Assembly (NCBI GenBank): GCA_025354165.1
Contig: JANXNI010000032.1
Coordinates: forward strand, 248,001-312,000
DNA length: 64,000 nucleotides
DNA from: Burkholderiales bacterium
GTDB lineage: Bacteria > Pseudomonadota > Gammaproteobacteria > Burkholderiales > Casimicrobiaceae
Reading direction: 5' to 3'
The position numbers and the translations under genes were made by a program. Positions 1 through 9,202 of this stretch are shown here, in pieces; the stretch's first letter is position 1; each line of letters starts with the position of its first letter. The notes beneath the pieces are model-generated. The model was given only the letters and a program-made list of their open reading frames with translations, did not search any database and was not told the origin of the DNA.

Positions 1-717
1 TGGGAGTGGGGGGTAGCGCTCGCCGCGTGGCCCATGCTCAAGATGATGGGCACATGGCCTAAACCTTCTGCCGCAATGGGCGAGCCGCAGCACGTCATCG
101 TGTACCCCGGTCTCGCGGCGGGCGACGCGTCGACACAACCGCTCCGCGCCTTTCTGAAAGACTTGGGCTACGAGGTTCATGGTTGGTATCAGGGCATGAA
201 TCGCGGGCCGCGCAAAGGCGTGCTGGAGCGCATGCAGGAGCAACTGGAGGCGGTTCACAAAGACACGCAGCAGCCGGTGTCGCTGATTGGCTGGAGCCTC
301 GGCGGCGTGTATGCGCGTGAAATGTCGAAGCTGGCGCCAAAGGCGGTGCGCAATGTGATCACGCTGGGCACGCCGTTCGCAAAGAGTCCGCGTTCGACCA
401 ACGCCTGGCGCGTGTATTCGATGCTCTCGGGCGAGACGTTGCCGGATGAGCTGATGCTGCGCGCCATCGCCGAAGCTCCGCCGGTGCCCTACACCAGTCT
501 GTATTCAAAAACCGATGGCGTGGTGGCCTGGCCTTCGAGTATTCAACAGCCTGATGCGAAGAATTCCGCCATCGAGAACATTGAAATTTTTGCCAGCCAT
601 CTGGGCATCGGCGCGAACCCGGCCGCATGGTACGTGATCGCTGATCGTCTGGCGCAACCGCCCGGTACGTGGAAAGCGTTTTCGCCGCCGATGGGCGCGC
701 GCTTTCTGTTCGGTTAG
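1..717 (+). CDS. Alpha/beta hydrolase, 5' end cut by window edge
   Basis: The reading frame is open from base 1, and the first residues (WEWGVALAAW) look like the interior of this hydrolase family, so the true start probably lies before the window. The first ATG in view is at 34. The nucleophile elbow GWSLGGVYA shows an alpha/beta-hydrolase fold, followed by VITLGTPF and a late His (ASHLG) that could complete the triad. An esterase or lipase-like activity is likely, but the substrate cannot be read from sequence. No signal peptide or membrane segment is visible in the part seen. The next gene, also an alpha/beta hydrolase, begins 12 bases downstream, so the two are probably cotranscribed. Confidence 0.8.
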   Translation, partial: WEWGVALAAWPMLKMMGTWPKPSAAMGEPQHVIVYPGLAAGDASTQPLRAFLKDLGYEVHGWYQGMNRGPRKGVLERMQEQLEAVHKDTQQPVSLIGWSLGGVYAREMSKLAPKAVRNVITLGTPFAKSPRSTNAWRVYSMLSGETLPDELMLRAIAEAPPVPYTSLYSKTDGVVAWPSSIQQPDAKNSAIENIEIFASHLGIGANPAAWYVIADRLAQPPGTWKAFSPPMGARFLFG

Positions 718-729
718 AGCGCTGCACGT

Positions 730-1620
730 ATGAAAGTCAAATCAAACGGCCTCGACTTCGAGGTCGAAATCAACGAGCCGGGACGCCCTGATGGCGCGCC
801 CACGGTGCTGCTCATCATGGGCCTCGGTATGCAGTTGGTGGCGTGGCCGCCTGAATTCGTGAAAGCCTTGACCGACGCGGGCTATCGCGTGGTGCGGCTG
901 GACAATCGCGACATCGGTTTGTCACACAAAACCACGGTAAAAGTACCGAACCTGGCATGGATGGGTCTTAAATTTCGACTTGGTCTGCCGATTCGTACCG
1001 CCTACACGTTGCGCGACATGGTGGAGGACACGCGCGGCGTACTCGACGCACTGAACATCACGCGCTGCCACGTCATTGGCGTGTCGATGGGCGGCATGAT
1101 TGCGCAGGGGCTCGCGAGCCATCATCCGGATCGCGTGCTCTCCCTGACCAGCATCATGAGCACGACCGGTGCACGCGGATTGCCGCAGGCGACGCCAGCC
1201 GCTACGATGGCTTTGTTGAAACGCCCGAAAAGCCGCAAGCGTGAAGACATCATCGAGCACTTTGTGAAAGTGCTCACCGTGATTGGCAGCCCGAAATATC
1301 CGATGATCGAAGCGGAAACGCGTCAGCGCATCGGTGAAGCGTTCGACCGCTCGTTTTATCCCGCAGGCACGATCAAGCAAATGGGCGCGATCATGGCCTC
1401 GGGTGATCGCAGCAACGAGGTGCGCAAAATCACTGCGCCGACGCTCGTGATTCACGGCAAGGACGATCCGCTGGTGCCTTTGAAGAACGGTGAAGACACC
1501 GCAAAAAAAATCGTCGGCAGCGAATACACCGAGATCGACGGCATGGGCCACGACCTGGGTGTACTGCCAGTTTTGATTGAGCGAATACTGCCATTTTTGC
1601 GGGCGCATACGCCCGTCTGA
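730..1620 (+). CDS. Alpha/beta hydrolase
   Basis: This is a 296-residue cytoplasmic alpha/beta hydrolase. It shows the oxyanion region LLIMGLGMQ, the nucleophile elbow GVSMGGM (Ser near residue 120), an acidic residue in HGKDDPLVP and a late catalytic His in GMGHDLG, so the Ser-Asp-His triad is complete and correctly ordered. Relatives include esterases and carboxylic-ester hydrolases; the substrate is unknown. It starts 12 bases after the preceding hydrolase and probably shares its transcript. A copy of the 120-bp palindromic element begins just after its stop codon and separates it from the convergent Bug receptor gene. Confidence 0.85.
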   Translation: MKVKSNGLDFEVEINEPGRPDGAPTVLLIMGLGMQLVAWPPEFVKALTDAGYRVVRLDNRDIGLSHKTTVKVPNLAWMGLKFRLGLPIRTAYTLRDMVEDTRGVLDALNITRCHVIGVSMGGMIAQGLASHHPDRVLSLTSIMSTTGARGLPQATPAATMALLKRPKSRKREDIIEHFVKVLTVIGSPKYPMIEAETRQRIGEAFDRSFYPAGTIKQMGAIMASGDRSNEVRKITAPTLVIHGKDDPLVPLKNGEDTAKKIVGSEYTEIDGMGHDLGVLPVLIERILPFLRAHTPV

Positions 1621-1625
1621 TCAAA

Positions 1626-1744
1626 GCAACTTCGCGTTGAAACGCTTACTTTAAAAGGGGCGGCGGCCAATAGGTGCAAAAGTCGACTTTTACAAAAATT
1701 AGCCGGTAGCCCCTGTGCAATGGTCGATTCCCGAAAGAGCTATT
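1626..1744. repeat. 120-bp palindromic element, copy 1 (degenerate left arm)
   Basis: This is an interrupted palindrome of about 119 bp whose centre falls on TCGA (1683-1686). The right arm carries TAGCCCCTGTGC (1707-1718), identical to the copy at 49755-49766. The core AGTCGACTTT (1681-1690) is also shared with that copy (49729-49738). The left arm (1626-1663) is diverged but keeps TTGAAA and AGGGGC at the expected spacing. The right end overlaps the stop codon of the convergent Bug receptor gene (1740-1742). See the family finding for the other four copies. Confidence 0.65.
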
Positions 1745-2786
1745 GCATGACTGCCTTGCTGTCGATCAGGTTCATCATTTCTCCCAGCGTGCGATAGAGC
1801 GTGTACTGGCGTAGCGCAAACTCCTTCGTCTCGTCAGGCGAGAGGACATAAGGCAGAGAGCCCGTTTGTCCAGTCGCAGCGATCCATGCCGGGTCGGTCG
1901 CAACGACCTTCAGTGCTGCCACCAGCTTGTCGCGAACATCCGCCGGAAGCTTGGCTGGGCCGTAAAGTGCGCTCCAGCCAACGATGGCCTCCATCTCGGT
2001 GTAACCCAGCTCGCGCGCCGTCGGAACATCGGGCAGCGCCGCCATACGCTCGGCATTGGTGATGAAAAGCGCACGCAGTCTGCCTGCTTTTATGAGCGCC
2101 ATGAATGATCCCAGACTGCCGCAGGCAAACTCGGTCTCACCGCCGAGCAGCGACATGACCGCATCACCAGTGCCCTTATAGCCAATCTGCGTCGGCACCT
2201 GATCGGTCAGTTTGAGTAGCTTAAACAGTTGTCGCGGCCCCATGTCGTTGGTCGTCAACGAGCCAGCGGTACCAAAATTCAACGTTTTGCCCTTGGTTCG
2301 TAGCGCAGTGGCGAGGTCATCAAACGTTTTATTCGGCGATTTGGCGTTGACGACACAACCATACGGGTTTAACTCCAGCGTCCCGATAAACGTGTAGTCA
2401 TCCCATTTGTATTTAGTCGACGTTGGCATGATGGCCGGCAGGATCGCCTGAGAACCGGTGCGCGCCAGCAGCAGCGTGTAGCCATCCGGCGGCGCAGCAA
2501 CGACCTGCGCCGAGCCGATCACGCCGCTAGCGCCGGTTTTGTTGACCACCACAATTGTCTGACCCAGAACCTTCGATGCGGCGATGCCGAAGTTTCGCGC
2601 CGCGACGTCGGCGTCGCCACCGGTGCTATACGGCGCGATCAGGGTGATCGGCCGATTCGGATAGGCACTTTGCGCGGCTGCGCTCGTAGAAGCGATGGCC
2701 ATCGCCGCCCCGACACCGATGGCGAACGACCGCGATGCGAATCGCAATATTCCCGTATGACGCATTAGCTGTGAAGCTTTGAACAT
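1740..2786 (-). CDS. Bug/TctC-family tripartite tricarboxylate transporter receptor
   Basis: This is a 348-residue periplasmic solute-binding protein of the Bug (TctC) family. It has an N-terminal signal sequence ending near AAAQSAYPNRPI, then the family hallmarks ITLIAPYSTGG and DVAARNFG and the loop around GSLTTNDMG. Such proteins bind carboxylates and usually occur in Burkholderiales without adjacent tctA/tctB membrane genes, as here. The start is supported by AAGGAG nine bases upstream of ATG 2786. It is the last gene of a minus-strand acyl-CoA catabolic cluster (72-base gap to the synthetase gene), so it probably captures the acid that the cluster degrades. The ligand is not predictable from the sequence. 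Confidence 0.9.
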   Translation of the reverse strand: MFKASQLMRHTGILRFASRSFAIGVGAAMAIASTSAAAQSAYPNRPITLIAPYSTGGDADVAARNFGIAASKVLGQTIVVVNKTGASGVIGSAQVVAAPPDGYTLLLARTGSQAILPAIMPTSTKYKWDDYTFIGTLELNPYGCVVNAKSPNKTFDDLATALRTKGKTLNFGTAGSLTTNDMGPRQLFKLLKLTDQVPTQIGYKGTGDAVMSLLGGETEFACGSLGSFMALIKAGRLRALFITNAERMAALPDVPTARELGYTEMEAIVGWSALYGPAKLPADVRDKLVAALKVVATDPAWIAATGQTGSLPYVLSPDETKEFALRQYTLYRTLGEMMNLIDSKAVMQ

Positions 2787-2858
2787 GCTGTTGTCTCCTT
2801 GTTGAATTATTTGAAGCGCCCTTGAAATGGCAGTACGCCGGGCTTCTTTTAGTAAGTG

Positions 2859-4997
2859 TCAGGAAGCTTTGTCGCCGCCCCCGCGTTCATCGTGCAGGAC
2901 CATCACGCAATCCACGGCGATGGGCCCCTCGGGCCCAACCATCACCGGGTTCAGGTCGAGTTCTGCGAGTACCGGTGCCATCCCGTACGCCCACTGAGCC
3001 AGATCGCTGAGCAGGCGGGCAATGGCGTTGCGGTCGACGGCTGGTTGCCCGCGCACGCCGTCCAGCAATGCGCCCATGCGCAGCTCTGCGAGCATGCGCA
3101 GCCCTTCTTCGGTGTCAAACGGCGCCCGACGAAACACCACGTCCTTGAGCACTTCAACCAGCACGCCGCCGAGGCCCACCATGACGATCATGCCAAACAC
3201 CGAATCGCGCTGCACGCCTACCACCAGCTCAAGATGACCGCTAGCCATAGGCTGCACCAAAATGCCACTGAGCCGCGCATCGGGCAGCGCCTGCTTCGCG
3301 CGCCGCATCAGAAGCTGATAGCCGTCGCGGATCGCCGCTTCGTCGTTGAGTTTGAGCAGCACGCCGCCAATCTCGGTCTTGTGCGTGATGTCGGGCGACT
3401 CGACCTTGAGCGCAACCGCTCGCCCTGCGGTTCGCCACAGTAGCACCGCCTCGTCCTCGGTTTTCGCGAGCGAAACCGTCGCCATCGGAATGCCCGCGTG
3501 GCGCAACCATTCGGTGGCCTGCACACTGGGTTGCACGCCATTGACGATCACCGGAGGTAGCGTTGTTTCGCGGACGCTTGCTGAGCGACCGTCGACGGTT
3601 GCGCGACGCTGAAATTCGCAGTACCGCGCCAGCGCACTCGCGGCTTCAACCGCTCGCTCACCAGCGCTGTAGACCACGATGCCCATTGCCCGCAGGCGCT
3701 GTATCGCTTCGGCAGGCGCGGCGACCCAGCAAACAAAAAACGGCTTGGTCGTACGCGCCTGAATCTCGGCAAAGATTCGCACCAGCGTATCAACGTGCGC
3801 GGTCATCAATTGCAGCCAGACAATGCCGATGTGAATGTCCGGATCATCGAGCAGCGCCACCACCGATTCACGCAAAAGCTCAGGTCGCGCAACAAATTGC
3901 CCGGTGACGTCCACCGGATTACCAGCCGCGCCGAAGGCCGGCATCACCGTGGCCAGTCGCGCGCGAATGGGTGCCGACAGTTCAGGAACACTGAGCCCCA
4001 TCTCCTCAGCCCGATCCGCCATCATCACGCCCGCGCCGCCCGACTGGGTCGCGATACCGAGGCCGAATCCCTGCGCGGCTCGCGGCTGGCTCAGAGCCTC
4101 CAGTATGTCGAGCATCTGTTCTTCGTTACGGGCGCGCAACACGCCGTACTGCCGGATCACGGCATCGAACACCGCGTCCTCCACCGCCAGTGCCCCGGTG
4201 TGCGAAGCAGCAGCGCGCGCACCGGACGCCATTCGTCCCACTTTGGTGAGCACCAGCGGTTTGCCGAGCGCCTGACACCGCTGCGCCAGACGCACCAGCG
4301 CGGCACCATCGTCCAGCCCTTCGAGATAGCCAGCCGCGACTCTGATGCGCGGATCTTCGATCACCGCCATCATCAGTTCGCTGAACGCCAGATCAATTTC
4401 GTTGCCAGTATTGATGAAGTAACCCAAGCCGAGTCCACGCTGGCGCACCAGCGCCGCAATAGCGGTTCCGAACGCGCCGGATTGCGTCACAAACGCGATG
4501 GGGCCAGAGCCCGTATCGCCGTCTGCGTACTGGCTGAACGTGGCGTAGACATTGTCAAAGGCGTTGATGAAACCGAGGCAATTCGGGCCACAGAGCACGA
4601 CGCCAGAGGCGCGCGCCTGATCGACGAGCGACTGTTCCAGCGCTTTGCCAGCAATACCCATTTCGCCGAAGCCCGAGCTGAAAATCACTGCCGCGCGAAT
4701 GCCGCGTTTGCCAAGCGCTTCGATGCACACCAACACCTCGCTCGCCGGCACCGCAACAATCGCAAGGTCTGCCGCGACGGGCAACTGCGCTATCGAAGGA
4801 AAACAGGGCAGTCCCGCGATCTCGGTGTACTTCGGATTGACCGGCAGAATCTGCCCGCCATAGCCCTTTTCCAGCAGATGTTTGAGTGGTCGGCCGTTGA
4901 TCTTTCCGAGATCAGCCGACGCCCCGATGACCGCGATGGAGCGTGGATGGATCAGGCGCTTGACGATGTCTGCGCGTTCGGCGGGCGTAACGGTCAT
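2859..4997 (-). CDS. NDP-forming acyl-CoA synthetase (acetate--CoA ligase family)
   Basis: This 712-residue protein has the layout of ADP-forming acyl-CoA synthetases. It begins with a CoA-binding Rossmann domain (RSIAVIGAS, residues about 18-26), followed by succinyl-CoA-ligase-like domains with GPNCLGF, THQSG-like FVTQSGAFG and SHTGAL (candidate phosphohistidine). A C-terminal ATP-grasp domain follows, with ALKVESPDITHKTEIGG. It would activate a carboxylic acid to its CoA thioester in the cytoplasm using ATP. No acetyltransferase domain is fused, unlike Pat. It lies 33 bases downstream of the acyl-CoA dehydrogenase gene and belongs to the same operon. The substrate is probably the acid taken up by the downstream Bug receptor, which is an inference from position. 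Confidence 0.9.
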   Translation of the reverse strand: MTVTPAERADIVKRLIHPRSIAVIGASADLGKINGRPLKHLLEKGYGGQILPVNPKYTEIAGLPCFPSIAQLPVAADLAIVAVPASEVLVCIEALGKRGIRAAVIFSSGFGEMGIAGKALEQSLVDQARASGVVLCGPNCLGFINAFDNVYATFSQYADGDTGSGPIAFVTQSGAFGTAIAALVRQRGLGLGYFINTGNEIDLAFSELMMAVIEDPRIRVAAGYLEGLDDGAALVRLAQRCQALGKPLVLTKVGRMASGARAAASHTGALAVEDAVFDAVIRQYGVLRARNEEQMLDILEALSQPRAAQGFGLGIATQSGGAGVMMADRAEEMGLSVPELSAPIRARLATVMPAFGAAGNPVDVTGQFVARPELLRESVVALLDDPDIHIGIVWLQLMTAHVDTLVRIFAEIQARTTKPFFVCWVAAPAEAIQRLRAMGIVVYSAGERAVEAASALARYCEFQRRATVDGRSASVRETTLPPVIVNGVQPSVQATEWLRHAGIPMATVSLAKTEDEAVLLWRTAGRAVALKVESPDITHKTEIGGVLLKLNDEAAIRDGYQLLMRRAKQALPDARLSGILVQPMASGHLELVVGVQRDSVFGMIVMVGLGGVLVEVLKDVVFRRAPFDTEEGLRMLAELRMGALLDGVRGQPAVDRNAIARLLSDLAQWAYGMAPVLAELDLNPVMVGPEGPIAVDCVMVLHDERGGGDKAS

Positions 4998-5030
4998 GAT
5001 CTGTTAAATGTCATTTGTTGTCAGCCGGCA

Positions 5031-6254
5031 TCAATTGGCAAATGCCGAAATGCCAGTCTGCGCCCGGCCCAGCACCAGCGCGTGGATATCGTGCGTGCCT
5101 TCGAGGGTGTTGACTGTTTCGAGATTCAATACATGCCGGATCACATGATATTCATCGGATATCCCATTGCCGCCGTGAATGTCGCGTGCCATGCGGGCAA
5201 TGTCGAGCGCCTTGCCGGCGCAGTTGCGTTTGAGTAGCGACACCATCTCTGAACTGGCTCGACCTTCATCGCGCAGACGGCTTAAGTGCAGACAGGCATG
5301 AATGCCCAGCGTGATCTCGGTTTGCATGTCGGCAAGCTTTTTTTGTATGAGTTGATTTGCAGCCAGCGGTCGCCCGAACTGCTTGCGGTCGAGCGCGTAC
5401 TGACGCGCCGCGTGCCAGCAGAACTCCGCCGCACCCATCGCACCCCAGCAGATACCAAAACGCGCGTTGTTGAGGCAGGAGAACGGCGCAGCGATGCCAC
5501 GCGCACCGGGCAGGCGCTGCGACTCTGGAACAAATACATCGTCCATCAAAATCTGCCCGGTCGGCGACGCGCGCACCGAGAACTTGCCCTCGATCTTGCT
5601 GGTGGCGAGCCCCTTCATGCCGCGTTCAAGAATGAACCCGGCAACGACGCCATCATCGTCTTTCGCCCAGACGATCATCAGGTCAGCAATCGGTGCATGG
5701 GTGATCCACGTCTTGCTGCCTGACAGCCGATACCCACCGTCGACCTTGCGCGCTCGTGAGCCCATGCTGCCGGGGTCCGAGCCATGATCGGGCTCAGTCA
5801 AACCAAAGCAACCGAGTTTGTCGGCGCGCGCCATCGCTGGAAGATACTGCTCTCGCTGTTCCTGACTGCCGAACAGATAAATCGGCAACATGCTGAGCGT
5901 GGTCTGCACGCCGAGCGCAGAGCGAAAACTGGTGTCAACCCGTTCGAATTCGCGAGCGATGAGGCCATAGCCGACGTAGCTGATACCGGCGCAGCCAAAG
6001 CCTTCAATCGTCGCGCCGAGAAAGCCAAGTTCGGCCATTTCGCGCATGACTTCTATATCGAAGTGCTCATGGCGGTGCGCCTCAAGAATGCGCGGCATCA
6101 GACGCTCCTGCGCATACTGCCGGGCGCTGTCGCGAATCAAGACCTCTTCCGGCGTCAGCAGAATGTCAAAGTGCAGCGGATCTTTCCAGTCGAAAGGCAC
6201 ATCGCGCATGCCAGCCTTGCGCAGCACCAGCGCGTCGGGCGCGTCATGCGGCAT
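5031..6254 (-). CDS. Acyl-CoA dehydrogenase, glutaryl-CoA dehydrogenase-like
   Basis: This is an FAD-dependent acyl-CoA dehydrogenase of about 407 residues. Its closest recognisable relative is glutaryl-CoA dehydrogenase: it has [17 protein letters not shown], in which the Arg corresponds to the carboxylate-binding Arg of that family, [16 protein letters not shown], and the C-terminal [16 protein letters not shown] carrying the catalytic Glu. Oxidation, perhaps decarboxylating, of a dicarboxylyl-CoA is therefore plausible. I chose ATG 6254, which overlaps the end of the preceding DUF35 gene by 11 bases; the frame stays open to 6419, and ATG 6209 is an alternative. It is translationally coupled within the cluster that runs from the thiolase-fold gene to the Bug receptor. 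Confidence 0.88.
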   Translation of the reverse strand: MPHDAPDALVLRKAGMRDVPFDWKDPLHFDILLTPEEVLIRDSARQYAQERLMPRILEAHRHEHFDIEVMREMAELGFLGATIEGFGCAGISYVGYGLIAREFERVDTSFRSALGVQTTLSMLPIYLFGSQEQREQYLPAMARADKLGCFGLTEPDHGSDPGSMGSRARKVDGGYRLSGSKTWITHAPIADLMIVWAKDDDGVVAGFILERGMKGLATSKIEGKFSVRASPTGQILMDDVFVPESQRLPGARGIAAPFSCLNNARFGICWGAMGAAEFCWHAARQYALDRKQFGRPLAANQLIQKKLADMQTEITLGIHACLHLSRLRDEGRASSEMVSLLKRNCAGKALDIARMARDIHGGNGISDEYHVIRHVLNLETVNTLEGTHDIHALVLGRAQTGISAFAN

Positions 6255-6708
6255 CAGGCGCACCCGCTTTAGCCGAAGCGACAAGTGGCCGAAACTTTGG
6301 AATCCCGGCGTCTTCGCTGATGTCAACGCAGTGCACTTCAACTCGCATGCCGATATGCAAATCTTCCGGTCGACAATCGGTGACCTGAGCATACATTCGC
6401 GCACCGTCGTCGAGGTCAATGAGACACATTAACAGCGGAATCTCGGACTGCCACTCGGGGGAATTCATGGCCACGTTGCGCGATACGGTGTGCGAATAGA
6501 CCGTACCGAAAGGTTTGGCGTCAACCCAGCTCAAATCGCGGCTTCCGCATTCGATGCACCACGGCTTGGGATGAAAATTAAAGGTTGCGCAACGCCCGCA
6601 CTTCTGCAGCACAAAGCGGCCGTTTTTTGCGGCAGACCAGAATGGGCGCGTCAGGTCAGTGATCGTGGGAAGCGGTTTGCTGGTGGATAGATCAGTCATG
6701 GCGCTCAT
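6244..6708 (-). CDS. Zn-ribbon/OB-fold protein (DUF35 family)
   Basis: This 154-residue protein has an N-terminal rubredoxin-like zinc ribbon (CGRC and CIEC, residues about 37-57) followed by an OB-fold domain ([11 protein letters not shown] to [10 protein letters not shown]). This is the DUF35/ChsH2 C-terminal type. Such proteins bind thiolase-fold partners and help position acyl-CoA substrates. In steroid side-chain degradation, the DUF35 part of ChsH2 is the obligate partner of the aldolase Ltp2. It lies 3 bases after the thiolase-fold gene and overlaps the dehydrogenase gene, so the three products probably work together. Confidence 0.88.
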   Translation of the reverse strand: MSAMTDLSTSKPLPTITDLTRPFWSAAKNGRFVLQKCGRCATFNFHPKPWCIECGSRDLSWVDAKPFGTVYSHTVSRNVAMNSPEWQSEIPLLMCLIDLDDGARMYAQVTDCRPEDLHIGMRVEVHCVDISEDAGIPKFRPLVASAKAGAPDAA

Positions 6709-6711
6709 CGG

Positions 6712-7920
6712 TTAAGGTTCTGTTCCAAGAATCAGCGAGATGCAGCTACGGCCCGGTCGGCCGTAGGGAATGCCACCGAAGCCGCAGGCAGCGCCGATAC
6801 GTGCATTCTTGACCTGGCGCTCGCCAGCCTCGCCACGCAGCTGGGTGACCGCTTCAACGAGCGGCATGAAGCCGCCAATGGCCCCCCCCGGCTGTCCGCC
6901 CGACAATTGCCCGCCATCGGTTGAGAGCGGAAAGTCGCCATCAAAGCGCAGATCATGCTCTTCTACAAAGCGTCCACCTTCACCTTTTTTGCAAAAACCG
7001 TAGTCCTCAATGGTCATCATTGCGATGAAAGGATAGTCATCATACGGTTGCAGAAAATCGATTTCGCGATGGGTCACGCCCGCTGCCTTCATCGCCTGCG
7101 GTGCCGCCTGTGTGAAGCCGGTGGTCGTGATGTCCGGCAGCGCGCGCGAGCCGTGGTAGTAGTTGTTGATCTCACCGAAGCCGCGCAGGTACACAGGCCT
7201 GTCGGTCAGCGTACGCGCCGTCTTCGCCGAGGTGACGACATAGGCGAGACCACCGTTGACGATGGGCACGCAATCGAGCAGGCGAATCGGATCGGACAAC
7301 ATGCGCGAACCGAGATATTCCTCCATCGTAAACGGCTTGCGGTAGATGGCACCGGGGTGCAGCGACGCGTGAAACCGGGCGTTCACTGCGATCTTGCCCA
7401 ATTGCTCCGGGGTCAGGTTGTACTGATACATGTAGCGCGTCTGCACCAGCGCGAACTGGGCGCTCGCACCCATCACGCCAAACGGCCCCTGAAAGTCCCA
7501 GTAAACGCCGCGCGTGCGCTCCGGCGACAGCGGAAGTCCCGGTGCCGCCGACGGGATGCTGAGCGGTGTATCAGCGCCCACCACCAGCACGCGATCAACG
7601 ATGCCAGCGTGAATCATTGCCGCAGCCCGAATCAACATCGACGCGGCTGAGGCACCGCCCTGATCAGCCCGCAGCAAAATCTGCGGACTGATGCCCAGAT
7701 TTTCGGCGGTGGCGGCCGACCAGTTGACGGTGTGCGCCACTTCGGCATGCGCGACGCCCAGCCCCTGTCCGTCAAAATCGTTCTTCGACAACCCCGCCTT
7801 TTGCAGCGCGAGATCAGCCGCCCAGGCAATGTACTCATCAACCGTGAGCACCGGCTCGCCGGGCTTGGCCCGGCTGTAGGGTGTTCGCCCGTAGCCAACG
7901 ATTGCGACTTCTCCGCGCAT
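6712..7920 (-). CDS. Thiolase-fold protein (SCP2/lipid-transfer type), nucleophile Cys replaced
   Basis: This is a 402-residue thiolase-superfamily protein of the SCP2/lipid-transfer branch (MRGEVAIVGYGRTPYSR at the N terminus, GFGGIPYGRPG near the C terminus). Where thiolases have the nucleophilic Cys (CASG-like), this protein has ADQGGASA, and the usual GHP motif reads GQPGG. Both catalytic positions therefore appear altered. Ltp2-type relatives lack the Cys and act as retro-aldolases on beta-hydroxyacyl-CoA together with a DUF35 protein, and a DUF35 gene follows after 3 bases. An aldolase role is thus as likely as thiolysis. It is the first gene of the minus-strand operon and is divergent from a LysR regulator. 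Confidence 0.87.
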   Translation of the reverse strand: MRGEVAIVGYGRTPYSRAKPGEPVLTVDEYIAWAADLALQKAGLSKNDFDGQGLGVAHAEVAHTVNWSAATAENLGISPQILLRADQGGASAASMLIRAAAMIHAGIVDRVLVVGADTPLSIPSAAPGLPLSPERTRGVYWDFQGPFGVMGASAQFALVQTRYMYQYNLTPEQLGKIAVNARFHASLHPGAIYRKPFTMEEYLGSRMLSDPIRLLDCVPIVNGGLAYVVTSAKTARTLTDRPVYLRGFGEINNYYHGSRALPDITTTGFTQAAPQAMKAAGVTHREIDFLQPYDDYPFIAMMTIEDYGFCKKGEGGRFVEEHDLRFDGDFPLSTDGGQLSGGQPGGAIGGFMPLVEAVTQLRGEAGERQVKNARIGAACGFGGIPYGRPGRSCISLILGTEP

Positions 7921-8202
7921 GTGAGGATTCCTTGTTGTGTGATTAAGCGACGTTGCGCGAGGTCAGCCGCGGCGAAGGCGCAGGCGCAGATGCATGCGCC
8001 TCCACGCAAGCTGCACGATGACGCGAACGATTGATCCGGTGGATGCCATATCGGAGCCTCCTCTTCTCTTGCTTGCAACCATTCTCGGGTCTATTTAATC
8101 ATTCAGCAACTTTCATTATGGAATGCTTTGTATTTGCAATTTGAATAACAGCGCAAAATACGGTTTGCACTAATGACAAGCCAACGGAATCTGCTTCGTC
8201 CC
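7921..8202. promoter_or_regulatory. Divergent promoter region, catabolic operon / lysR
   Basis: This intergenic region lies between the thiolase-fold gene and the divergent LysR gene. The segment 8091-8170 is clearly more AT-rich than its surroundings. It contains an imperfect inverted pair, TATTTGC (8131-8137) and GCAAAATA (8153-8160), with TTTGC/GCAAA arms 15 bases apart, which is plausible as a LysR-type operator. No other gene is seen here. The assignment rests on position and symmetry only. Confidence 0.4.
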
Positions 8203-9108
8203 ATGAATCTTCGCTCGCTGGATCTGAATCTGTTGCTCATCTTCGACTCGGTTTACGCTGAGCGCAGCATCTCGAAAGCCGCGCAGAAGCTGCACCTGTC
8301 GCAGCCTACCGTCAGCAATGCATTGGCCCGGCTGCGCGAGCGATTGCAGGATCCGTTGTTCGAACGAAGCGCGCAAGGCATGGCACCAACCGCGCGCGCC
8401 AAGGCGCTGGCCAAGCCGATCCGACAAGCGCTAGACGCCCTGGAGCGCGGACTGCGCGGCGATGATGCGTTTGAGTTCACGCGCTCGGATCGCGAATTCG
8501 TCATCGCGGTAGAAGACTACGGCGAAACTGTCATCTTGCCCCGGTTTGTTGACTGGCTGGCCAAGGTTGCGCCGGGAATTCGTATCCGGATCCGACCGGA
8601 ATCCGGATCTCAGCTCACCGGGGAGCTGCGTGAAGGCACGGTCGATCTGGCGCTGGATTATTTCGCGCTGCGCGAGCCTGGCTACGTGAGCACCAGCGTG
8701 CTGACTGAGACCTTGCTGAGTCTTTCGCGTCAGGATCATCCGGTGATTGGCGAGCGCCTGAGCCTCGACACCTACCTCGCCATGCGTCACGTCGTTCTGG
8801 CTCCGCGCACAACCAGCCTGCCGATGATCGATCTGGCGTTATCGAAGCGCGGCCTGCAGCGCCAGATCGCGGTCACCGTGCCGCACTTTCTGTCCATGCC
8901 GGTGATGGTGCAGAACTCCGACATGATCTGCACGCTGCCCCGGCGGATGGCGCACCTGTACGCCGACCACTTTCGCCTGAAGTCGCATAGCGTGCCGCTA
9001 CGCATCCCCAAATTTCCGGTCTACCTGATCTGGCACGACGCGCTGGAGGCCGACGCCGGTCATCAGTGGTTCCGCAACCACCTGATCGAGTTCTGCCAGC
9101 GGCTGTAA
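8203..9108 (+). CDS. LysR-family transcriptional regulator
   Basis: This is a LysR-type activator/repressor. The N-terminal winged helix-turn-helix is clear (LDLNLLLIFDSVYAERSIS, then AAQKLHLSQPTVSNALARL and LFERSAQGM), followed by a periplasmic-binding-protein-like effector domain to residue about 300. I placed the start at ATG 8203 (MNLRSLDLN, 301 residues), the usual family start; an in-frame ATG at 8173 would add ten residues. Neither has a strong ribosome-binding site. It is transcribed divergently from the acyl-CoA catabolic operon and probably controls that operon, with a pathway intermediate as inducer. This is inferred from the arrangement. Confidence 0.9.
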   Translation: MNLRSLDLNLLLIFDSVYAERSISKAAQKLHLSQPTVSNALARLRERLQDPLFERSAQGMAPTARAKALAKPIRQALDALERGLRGDDAFEFTRSDREFVIAVEDYGETVILPRFVDWLAKVAPGIRIRIRPESGSQLTGELREGTVDLALDYFALREPGYVSTSVLTETLLSLSRQDHPVIGERLSLDTYLAMRHVVLAPRTTSLPMIDLALSKRGLQRQIAVTVPHFLSMPVMVQNSDMICTLPRRMAHLYADHFRLKSHSVPLRIPKFPVYLIWHDALEADAGHQWFRNHLIEFCQRL

Positions 9109-9202
9109 GTACGGTTTTTCACACCGGGCCATTGGTAAAAAGGGATGACTGGTGCGTTAGGGACTGAAGCATTGCAAAAACAGTGGCCGACTCTTAGCGC
9201 TG

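Noticed and set aside
3795-5237. A 480-residue plus-strand open frame inside the acyl-CoA synthetase and dehydrogenase region
   Set aside because: It runs antisense to two well-supported genes, is rich in His and Arg as expected of a shadow frame in GC-rich DNA, and shows no domain.
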